From Sulfitobacter sp043557345 (GTDB lineage Bacteria > Pseudomonadota > Alphaproteobacteria > Rhodobacterales > Rhodobacteraceae), in assembly GCF_043557345.1 (NCBI RefSeq), contig NZ_JBIFFV010000002.1, forward strand, positions 1 through 64,000: a stretch of 64,000 nt of DNA. The letters are read 5' to 3'. The notes under the pieces are model-generated. The model was not told the origin of the DNA, did not search any database, and saw only the letters and a list, made by a program, of their open reading frames with translations. Shown one piece after another: positions 57,623 to 64,000 of the stretch. Each line of letters opens with the position of its first letter. Positions within the stretch are counted from its first letter, which is position 1. The translations under genes and the position numbers were made by a program.

Positions 57623-60019
57623 ATGTCTATCCATGACCACCGCCGCGACCACAAACACAAATCTGACCGCGATCGCGAGCACAGTGATTATCAAGAGCAT
57701 CCGAAAGGAGTTTCCCACTCTCATGGAGAAGGTGGTACGTGCTGCGGTGCTGGAGCCGACACGGAACCAGCACAACCCATCCCCGCGACCGGACGAAGTT
57801 TCCAGGTCTCTGGTCTGGATTGTGCCGAAGAGGTGGCGATCCTGAATAGGGCTGTCGGTCCAACAGTTGGCGGGACAGAGCATCTGGCGTTTGATGTCAT
57901 TAATGGACGAATGACGATTCTGGATACTGCGGATAAGATTTCAGATGATGAGGTCGCTGAGTTGGTCGCGAGCACGGGCATGAGCGCGAAACCGTGGGAT
58001 GCCGACAACGCGGCCGAAAATCAGGCAGCGCATTTGGCACGTCAAAAGCGTTTTACCACGCTGAGCGGCGGGTTTTGGGCGGCAGGATTTCTCTACCATA
58101 TCGTCGAAACGGGCATGGGTGGTGCGCTTGGTCTGTTTGCAGGGCATGGCACGGCGCCGATGCCCATCGCGGAAGCCGGGCTGTTTGCCGTCGCAATCCT
58201 TTTTGGCGTCTGGCTCGTTGCACCAAAGGCCTGGTCTTCAGCACGCAGAATTAGCCCTGACATGAATCTATTGATGGTGGTGGCCGTGGCGGGTGCTATC
58301 GGGCTGGGCGAATTATTCGAGGCAGCGACAGTTGCGTTTTTCTTTTCACTGTCGCTCTACCTTGAGAGCTGGAGTGTGGGGCGGGCGCGCAATGCGGTGT
58401 CGGCCCTTCTGGATTTAGCACCACCGACAGCCAGGATTATCCGGCCGGATGGTAGCGAGGCGAATGTTCCAGCGGCAGAAGTTGCCGTGGATGATCGCTT
58501 CATCGTGCGCGGCGGCGACCGCATCCCACTTGATGGCGAGGTCTTAGAGGGGGCCGGGGCTGTCGACCAGGCCCCGATCACTGGCGAAAGCGCACTGGTT
58601 CCGAAGGAACTCGGCGACGAGGTTTATGCCGGCACAATCAATGGTGAGGGCACACTGACGGTGCGCGCGACGAAGGCCGCCTCGGACACGGTGCTCGCGA
58701 AAATCATTCGCATGGTCGGCGATGCCCATGCCCGTCGCGCCCCGGTCGAGCAATGGGTCGCGAAGTTTGCACGCATCTACACCCCCATAGTGATGGCGCT
58801 GGCGGTCGCCCTTGCGCTGGTGCCGCCGCTCCTCCTGGGCGGTGCCTGGGACTATTGGTTCTACAATGCGTTGGTGCTGCTGGTAATCGCCTGCCCCTGT
58901 GCCCTTGTCATCTCAACACCAGTTTCGATCGTGGCAGCGCTGACCGCGTCGGCGCGAGCAGGGGTGCTTATCAAGGGGGGCGCTTATGTTGAGGCGCCAG
59001 GTCGCACCACTGCGCTGGCGATGGATAAGACGGGAACGATCACTATGGGCGAACCCGAGGTTGCAGCAGTTCACGCATTGGGCGAAGCCTCCGCGCGCGA
59101 TCTCATAACGCTGGCAGCGAGTTTGGAGGCACGGTCTTCGCACCCGCTGGCACGGGCCATTCTCGCGCGCGCGCAAACTGATGGTGTTTCCATAACTGCT
59201 GCAGAGGATACACGCACCGTGCCTGGACGCGGGCTGGAAGGGCGCGCCGACGGGCGTGTAATCTGGCTCGGCTCGGATCGGTTCGCTGAGGAGAAGGGGT
59301 TTGGCAATCACATTCCGACAGATTTGAGAGATCGAATAGAAGGAGCAGGGAGCACCTTAGTTGTAGTGGGTGACGAGACTGCCGTGGTCGGCATACTAGA
59401 GCTGCGCGACCGCATCCGCCCTGATGCTAAGGGGGTCGTTGAAAAGTTGCATGCGCAGGGTGTGGAGACGATCGTGATGTTGACGGGCGACAACGAACGC
59501 ACCGCGCGTGCCGTCGCGGCCGAAGTTGGGATCGACGAAGTGCGCGCCGAACTTTTGCCAGAAGATAAGGTGACGGCCATCGAAGAACTGGTGGAAATCC
59601 ACGACATGGTGGCGATGATTGGTGACGGCGTGAACGACGCACCGGCCATGGCGCGGGCGCATTATGCCATTGCCATGGGGGCTGTCGGATCTGATGCGGC
59701 CATCGAGACGGCCGACATTGCGCTGATGACTGACGATATCGGCAAGGTGCCCTGGCTTATTGGTCATTCACGCCGGACCATGTCGATCATCCACCAGAAT
59801 ATTGGTATATCGTTGGCGACCAAAGCGCTGTTCGTCGGGCTGACCGCGTTCGGCATGGCCTCTATGTGGGGCGCCATCGCTGCGGATGTGGGCGTATCCC
59901 TGTTGGTGGTCGCCAATGCACTGCGGCTTTTGAACGGCTATCAGGTCGAGGGCGGGCCTTCGGGCGGTGAACCGGTGGGCGAGAATATGGCAAAGGGAGC
60001 ACTCGCGCACGGTCATTGA
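57623..60019 (+). CDS. zntA: P1B-type Zn/Cd/Pb-exporting ATPase
   Basis: A 798-residue heavy-metal ATPase. A His-rich start (HDHRRDHKHK) with CC at about 41-42 precedes one HMA-like domain whose usual CxxC is replaced by GLDCAEEV, then eight membrane segments. The transmembrane metal motif is CPC (424-426), the phosphorylated residue D468 (DKTGT), and SSHPLA and GDGVNDAPA are present. A Lys (TKALFVG) and an Asp (ADVGVSLL) in the last helices mark the Zn/Cd/Pb subgroup (ZntA/CadA). It expels divalent soft metals from the cytoplasm using ATP. It is driven by its own MerR-type promoter and followed 66 bp later by a second L,D-transpeptidase. Confidence 0.93.
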   Translation: MSIHDHRRDHKHKSDRDREHSDYQEHPKGVSHSHGEGGTCCGAGADTEPAQPIPATGRSFQVSGLDCAEEVAILNRAVGPTVGGTEHLAFDVINGRMTILDTADKISDDEVAELVASTGMSAKPWDADNAAENQAAHLARQKRFTTLSGGFWAAGFLYHIVETGMGGALGLFAGHGTAPMPIAEAGLFAVAILFGVWLVAPKAWSSARRISPDMNLLMVVAVAGAIGLGELFEAATVAFFFSLSLYLESWSVGRARNAVSALLDLAPPTARIIRPDGSEANVPAAEVAVDDRFIVRGGDRIPLDGEVLEGAGAVDQAPITGESALVPKELGDEVYAGTINGEGTLTVRATKAASDTVLAKIIRMVGDAHARRAPVEQWVAKFARIYTPIVMALAVALALVPPLLLGGAWDYWFYNALVLLVIACPCALVISTPVSIVAALTASARAGVLIKGGAYVEAPGRTTALAMDKTGTITMGEPEVAAVHALGEASARDLITLAASLEARSSHPLARAILARAQTDGVSITAAEDTRTVPGRGLEGRADGRVIWLGSDRFAEEKGFGNHIPTDLRDRIEGAGSTLVVVGDETAVVGILELRDRIRPDAKGVVEKLHAQGVETIVMLTGDNERTARAVAAEVGIDEVRAELLPEDKVTAIEELVEIHDMVAMIGDGVNDAPAMARAHYAIAMGAVGSDAAIETADIALMTDDIGKVPWLIGHSRRTMSIIHQNIGISLATKALFVGLTAFGMASMWGAIAADVGVSLLVVANALRLLNGYQVEGGPSGGEPVGENMAKGALAHGH

Positions 60020-60085
60020 TCCGGCATTTGCGGTTAAGTAACGCCTAAAACACATCAGACCTCACGAAAGGGGCATCAAGCAGTA

Positions 60086-60595
60086 ATGACTACCAATTTT
60101 CCACGACGGGTCTTTATTCTAAGTGGGTTGGCTGCCTTCCTGTCAGGCTGTGCAGATAAGTTCCGGACCTACAACGGACCCAAAGTAACCCGTCTTCGCA
60201 TGTACAAGGCACAGCGGTTGCTCGTCCTTGACGGGAAGGCGGGCGTTTTGCGTACATTTCCCATCGGATTGGGCTTCGCGCCCCAGGGTCACAAACAGTT
60301 CGAGGGAGACGGCCGTACGCCAGAAGGCACCTACGTGATTGACCGACGCAACCCGGACAGCCTCTTCCACCTCTCCATCGGCATCTCATATCCCAACGCG
60401 GCGGATATTGCCTTTGCTGAGTCCCAAGGAAAGTCGCCGGGTGGCGATATTTTTATTCACGGTGGGCCACGCAAGGGGATCGACCCGATGAACAAGCGTG
60501 ACTGGACCGCAGGATGCATCGCCGTAACGGACCGTCAGATCGAGGAAATCTACGCAATGGTGAAAAATGGAACACCGATCGACATTTATGCTTGA
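60086..60595 (+). CDS. Lipoprotein L,D-transpeptidase (YkuD domain)
   Basis: A 169-residue protein with signal FPRRVFILSGLAAFLSGC, whose lipobox puts a lipidated Cys at position 22. The YkuD domain has H125 (DIFIHGGPRKG) and C144 (DWTAGCIAV). The position after Cys-Ile is Ala where Arg is common, so the active-site shell is slightly unusual. It lies 66 bp after the ATPase gene without its own recognisable promoter, and is probably cotranscribed with it. It ends 3 bp from the end of the convergent ABC transporter operon. Confidence 0.88.
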   Translation: MTTNFPRRVFILSGLAAFLSGCADKFRTYNGPKVTRLRMYKAQRLLVLDGKAGVLRTFPIGLGFAPQGHKQFEGDGRTPEGTYVIDRRNPDSLFHLSIGISYPNAADIAFAESQGKSPGGDIFIHGGPRKGIDPMNKRDWTAGCIAVTDRQIEEIYAMVKNGTPIDIYA

Positions 60596-60598
60596 TGG

Positions 60599-61360
60599 TT
60601 AGGTAAATCGACGACGCAGCGTGATGTTGATCGCCTCGATGACGATGACTAGGCCGACGACGGCAATCGTGACGCTGGCCGCCTTGTCATACTGAAAAGA
60701 GCGGATGTAGGTCTGGATGTAAAAGCCGATCCCGCCCGCGCCGACGATGCCGAGGACCAACGACTCACGCAGGTTCAGTTCGAACCGGAAAATCGTGTCG
60801 CGGGCGATGACTGGGGCCATCTGTGGCCAAATCGCATGTCTGAGCCGCACGAGCGGTCCAGCCCCTGCACTTTCAAGTGCTGCGATGGGGGCGCGAGATA
60901 CGCCGTCGATCGCCTCGGCATAGAATTTAGCGAGCATCCCAGTGGCATGAAAGGCAACTGCGATGATGCCGGGCAGCGGCCCGAGCCCGACCGCGCCCAC
61001 CATGAGCATGGCCACGAGGATCAGCGGTACCGCCCGGATAAAGGCCAGCAGCGCGCGGACCGGCCCGAACACCGCACGCGAAACCATGGTTTCGGACGCG
61101 AGAATAGCCAGAGGGGTCGACAGCAGCACTGCGCCGAGGGAGCCGAGGATTGCTATTCTTAGTGTCTCTGCGCTGCCTTTTTTGATCTCGGTCATCACTG
61201 TCGGATCGGGCGGGAACATCCGGCCGATAAAGTCGGTAATCCGTGGACCGACCGAAGCAAGACGCGACAACTCGACATCGGTTCTGACGAGGGACCATAG
61301 GATGGCAATAGCGATCAGCGAACTGGTGACGAAGCCGCCGAAGTCGCGGGGGGCCATCAT
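60599..61360 (-). CDS. phnE: Phosphonate-type ABC transporter permease (PhnE family)
   Basis: A 253-residue inner-membrane permease with about six hydrophobic segments. The cytoplasmic coupling loop is present (EAIDGVSRAPIAALESAGAGP), and the family end AGGIGFYIQTYIRSFQYDKAA is typical of PhnE. It pairs with the ATPase gene, which it overlaps by 4 bp. The family imports phosphonates, phosphite or other oxyanions; the substrate cannot be set from sequence. Confidence 0.88.
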   Translation of the reverse strand: MMAPRDFGGFVTSSLIAIAILWSLVRTDVELSRLASVGPRITDFIGRMFPPDPTVMTEIKKGSAETLRIAILGSLGAVLLSTPLAILASETMVSRAVFGPVRALLAFIRAVPLILVAMLMVGAVGLGPLPGIIAVAFHATGMLAKFYAEAIDGVSRAPIAALESAGAGPLVRLRHAIWPQMAPVIARDTIFRFELNLRESLVLGIVGAGGIGFYIQTYIRSFQYDKAASVTIAVVGLVIVIEAINITLRRRFT

Positions 61361-62139
61361 AACACCGCCCGGGGACCGAGTTCCGGCGTCGGTCCTGACC
61401 CCCGATAGAGTTCGGCAGTCGCATCGTCTTTCAACTCGGACGTTGGCACGTTAAACGCGATCCGCCCCTCTCGTATGCCGATGATGCGCCCTGCAAAACG
61501 CCGCGCCAGATCGGGTTGGTGCGAGGAGAATAGCGCTGTTGCATCACGCGCTCGCGCCGCCTTGGTCATCAACCCCAGAACCTCTCCAGCGCGGGCGGGG
61601 TCGAGGTTGCTCACTGGCTCGTCGGCGAGGATCAGCCGTGGTTCCTGCGCCAGACATCGCGCAATAGCCACGCGCTGTCGCTGTCCTCCGCTGAGACTGT
61701 CGACACGGCGTTCCGCGAGTTCTGCGATGCCGCAATCGGCGAGTGCTGTGCGGGCAATATCGAGATCGTGAGCCATTGGCGATCCCAGTACTGCGTGGAA
61801 AGGTGACATCCGCCCCAGGCGGCCGTTGAGCACGTTGCGTAGTGCCGTGGAGCGTTCTACGAGGGCGAATTCCTGAAACACGAAACCGGTATCAGGACGG
61901 CGAGCTCGGGGTGGTGGGCGGTCGGGATTGAGCGGCGCACCCAAGACAGAAACGCGCCCGCGCCATCCCTGAATCCTACCGTCGAGCAGCGCCAGCAACG
62001 TCGTTTTGCCCGCCCCGGATGGGCCCAGTAAAGCGACACACTCGCCCGCCGGGATCCGAAATGAGACTCGTTCCAACGCTGGTAGCTGTGCGCCCTTATG
62101 GACATAACTCAGATCGTCTATTTCGATAGCCATGCTCAT
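61357..62139 (-). CDS. phnC: Phosphonate-type ABC transporter ATP-binding protein (PhnC family)
   Basis: A 260-residue ABC ATPase: Walker A GPSGAGKTT (39-47), Q-loop Q89 (FVFQEFALVERST), signature LSGGQ (149-153), Walker B LILADE (169-174), and the switch His in SSHQPDL. The ERST-type sequence after the Q-loop is typical of PhnC. It overlaps both neighbours by 4 bp. Confidence 0.9.
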   Translation of the reverse strand: MSMAIEIDDLSYVHKGAQLPALERVSFRIPAGECVALLGPSGAGKTTLLALLDGRIQGWRGRVSVLGAPLNPDRPPPRARRPDTGFVFQEFALVERSTALRNVLNGRLGRMSPFHAVLGSPMAHDLDIARTALADCGIAELAERRVDSLSGGQRQRVAIARCLAQEPRLILADEPVSNLDPARAGEVLGLMTKAARARDATALFSSHQPDLARRFAGRIIGIREGRIAFNVPTSELKDDATAELYRGSGPTPELGPRAVL

Positions 62140-63011
62140 CGTAACAGCCCGTATTTCTTTGCCATATCGCGTACGCCTTCATACGCGGTGCCGTCTGCCC
62201 TGACGTAGCCATCTGGTCCGTAAAGATAGCTCAATTTGTCGCGGTGCTTCGGTTCGTTGAGCTTCAGCATGACGTCAACAAAACGAGCTTGCAGGGCGGC
62301 ATCGAGTTCTGGGCGTGCGATCACAAGGTGACTTGGAATCGGCGCGCTTTCTACGAGCCAAGTCACCTCGGCCTGCTGTTGTGGGGTCAACAACAAATCC
62401 GCATACTGACTGGCACCGGCGGCATCGACCAGACCTTCGGCCATAGCCTGCATGGCTTGCTGGTAGCCTCCCGCAAAGAACACGCGGCCGAAGAATTTCT
62501 CCGCTGCGCCAGGACCCTCAATTAGCCCGGCCTTAACGAATTCGGAAAGAGGATAAAGATAACCTGATTCAGAGATCGGGTCGGCAAAGGCGATATCGCG
62601 CCCGCGCAGGTCTGCCAGCGTTTCGATACCGCTGTTGCGGCGGACAAAAATGCGTCCTGTGTAACTTGACGCGCCCCGGTAGACCTCAGACAAGAGAGGT
62701 ACCGCGCCAATTTCCGCCTCCGCCAGAACGAAAGGCAATGCGCCCATGAAGGAGACGTCTGCATCTCCGTTGCGAAGTGCCTCGACAGCCGCAGCATGGT
62801 CGATGGTGACGAAGCCTTCCACGGGAACGCCAATCTGTTCGGATAGCCATCTTGTGATGGCCTCAATGTCGCCTAAGAGCTTGTCGGGATTCTCCTGCGG
62901 AATGAAAGCAAGCCGCAAGGGAGTGTCTTGTGCGGTCAGCGGGGAGGCCAGCGAGATCGCGCCTGCACTGGCCAAGGCCAGCATATTTCTGCGGGTTAGG
63001 TAGAATTCCAT
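62136..63011 (-). CDS. phnD: PhnD-family periplasmic substrate-binding protein
   Basis: A 291-residue binding protein. It has a twin-arginine-like signal (LTRRNMLALASAGAI, cleavage near LTAQD), the PhnD-type start LRLAFIPQENPDKLLGDIEA and the central GALPFVLAEAE segment with a ligand-gripping loop. The start at MEFYLTRRN follows GAGAGGG and gives the signal peptide. Its ATG overlaps the stop codon of the upstream cytochrome gene by one base, so the two are coupled. PhnD relatives also bind phosphite, arsenite or other oxyanions, so the ligand is open. Confidence 0.88.
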   Translation of the reverse strand: MEFYLTRRNMLALASAGAISLASPLTAQDTPLRLAFIPQENPDKLLGDIEAITRWLSEQIGVPVEGFVTIDHAAAVEALRNGDADVSFMGALPFVLAEAEIGAVPLLSEVYRGASSYTGRIFVRRNSGIETLADLRGRDIAFADPISESGYLYPLSEFVKAGLIEGPGAAEKFFGRVFFAGGYQQAMQAMAEGLVDAAGASQYADLLLTPQQQAEVTWLVESAPIPSHLVIARPELDAALQARFVDVMLKLNEPKHRDKLSYLYGPDGYVRADGTAYEGVRDMAKKYGLLR

Positions 63012-64000
63012 CAGAATGCCCTCTCTTCGATCGCGTCGGCTTCGGTCTTGAACGCGGTCCAACTTGCTTCGGCGGCCCCCCAGTCGTCGTCACGGACTGC
63101 ATCGCCGACTGCGGCAAGACGCTCGGCCAAGGCATAGACTTCGGGCCGTGCGGTCAGGTTCGACATGGTGCTCGCGTCTGCGGCGAGGTCCGCAGCGACA
63201 GTATCGGTCAGCAGCAGGATGTGCTCTGCGTCACGTCGGGGCAGAAGCGTGTCGAGCGTCGATGCAAATGTCGCCAATTCGGCAAATGTCAGGCGAAAGG
63301 CGGTGTTCTCTGCGTCGAACTTCTCGTAAGGCTCGTCTGCCGACCCTACAGTCTCCAGATACGCGGTCAGTTCAGTCCGTTCCGTCTCTGATAGCCCAAG
63401 CGATTTCGTCTCATCGAACCACTCAACAACGGCGGCCAACGTCGACAGCGAACCGTCGTGAAAATAGGGGGCGGTATATGCGGTTCCCAGCAAGGACGGC
63501 GTATCCAGCGCGCCTGCGCGCGCGCCACTATATGCCGGCGAGACCGATCCAATGTCATGGGCTTGCCGATCGAGGAAATTTGCGTCAGGCACGTGGCAAC
63601 TAGCGCAGGAGCGATCGCCTAGCCCAGCGAAAGGCCGATTAAAAATAGCCTCGCCTCGGTGCGCCGCGTCCGGGTTTGCCTCGGACAGCGTACCATCCGC
63701 ATTCAGCTTAGAGTTTGGTAGGAAGTCGAACTCGAGCATGTATCCTACCAGCGCGTCGAGCATCAAGGGCGTCGGCTCCGCGCCGCCAAATTCATTGACG
63801 ATCACGTTCCGGCTGAAGTCGCGCAGAGAGGCAAAGCGCCCATCGCGACCATAAGGCCCGGTGAAGCGCAGCCCGCGCAGGCTCGGAATGTCGATCGGGT
63901 CGTCGCGCCGGTCGTTGAAGATAGGATTAAAGAACGCGCCATCGACGTCGATGGCACCGGGTTGGTGGCTGGCGCCCGGGATGAAGAGGCGCTGGTTCAC
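63011..64000 (-). CDS. Di-haem cytochrome c peroxidase/MauG-like protein, 5' part outside window
   Basis: At least 329 residues of a cytochrome c peroxidase-family protein running off the right edge. One haem motif, CASCH, is encoded at 63593-63607 within GDRSCASCHVPDANF; a second expected CxxCH would lie in the missing N-terminal part. The conserved GALDTPSLLGTAYTAPYFHDG segment follows. The last ~100 residues (after YLETVGSADEPYEKFD) form an added helical domain not normally present. It is periplasmic by family. It is coupled to the phnD-like gene, suggesting a redox role linked to the imported ligand or an unrelated shared control. Confidence 0.82.
   Translation of the reverse strand: MNQRLFIPGASHQPGAIDVDGAFFNPIFNDRRDDPIDIPSLRGLRFTGPYGRDGRFASLRDFSRNVIVNEFGGAEPTPLMLDALVGYMLEFDFLPNSKLNADGTLSEANPDAAHRGEAIFNRPFAGLGDRSCASCHVPDANFLDRQAHDIGSVSPAYSGARAGALDTPSLLGTAYTAPYFHDGSLSTLAAVVEWFDETKSLGLSETERTELTAYLETVGSADEPYEKFDAENTAFRLTFAELATFASTLDTLLPRRDAEHILLLTDTVAADLAADASTMSNLTARPEVYALAERLAAVGDAVRDDDWGAAEASWTAFKTEADAIEERAF

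Overview
This GC-rich chromosome segment is from an alphaproteobacterium, most likely Rhodobacterales (Roseobacter group). The call rests on the alphaproteobacterial type of the ribosomal and RNA polymerase proteins, and on their organisation as several separately promoted blocks instead of one continuous S10-spc-alpha operon. No 16S sequence is present to confirm it.

1-13.4 kb: the 3' end of an rRNA operon (5S plus terminator), a small membrane protein gene, then secE-nusG-rplK-rplA-rplJ-rplL-rpoB-rpoC. 13.4-16 kb: a stand-alone receiver protein, an EamA exporter and a convergent glycosyltransferase. 16-42.2 kb: str (rpsL-rpsG-fusA-tuf), S10, spc and alpha gene blocks. These are split by a fatty acid desaturase and a PRC-barrel protein (between rplW and rplB), a 2OG-Fe(II) oxygenase gene on the opposite strand (between rplP and rpmC), and a stretch without genes before rplO. 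Four promoters of the form TTGnCx-17 bp-TATANG/TAGTCA can be read at block starts. Five copies of a 160-206 bp palindrome-ended repeat lie in intergenic DNA, mostly at these block boundaries. The block ends with rplQ, a periplasmic Do-like protease and rarA.

42.9 kb: rarA is cut at codon ~254 by an AT-richer mobile element. It reads left to right as three overlapping tyrosine recombinase genes, two coiled-coil proteins, a RecD2-like helicase and a complete, divergent second rarA. The three-recombinase-plus-small-protein operon resembles the GInt family of genomic islands. The carried rarA has different bases at the position where the native gene was cut. This suggests that the element disrupts a housekeeping gene, supplies a replacement, and carries a version of the site its own integrase should not recognise. 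The lost 3' part of native rarA is not found in the remaining 21 kb, so the right end is outside the window or has been rearranged.

53.2-64 kb: accessory DNA. It holds an IS3 remnant, then a metal-response cluster (CDF transporter, transglutaminase-like protein, two L,D-transpeptidases, a small lipoprotein, a P1B-type Zn/Cd/Pb ATPase). Three promoters with 19-bp spacers and central dyads, typical of MerR-family metal regulators, precede its transcription units, but no MerR gene is in the window. The window ends in a phosphonate-type ABC transporter operon preceded by the 3' part of a di-haem cytochrome c peroxidase-like gene.

Most interesting: the rarA-replacing island, the regulator-less MerR regulon that includes peptidoglycan enzymes, the interspersed palindromic repeat family, and GGGCAGGG octamers on one strand just after terminators.
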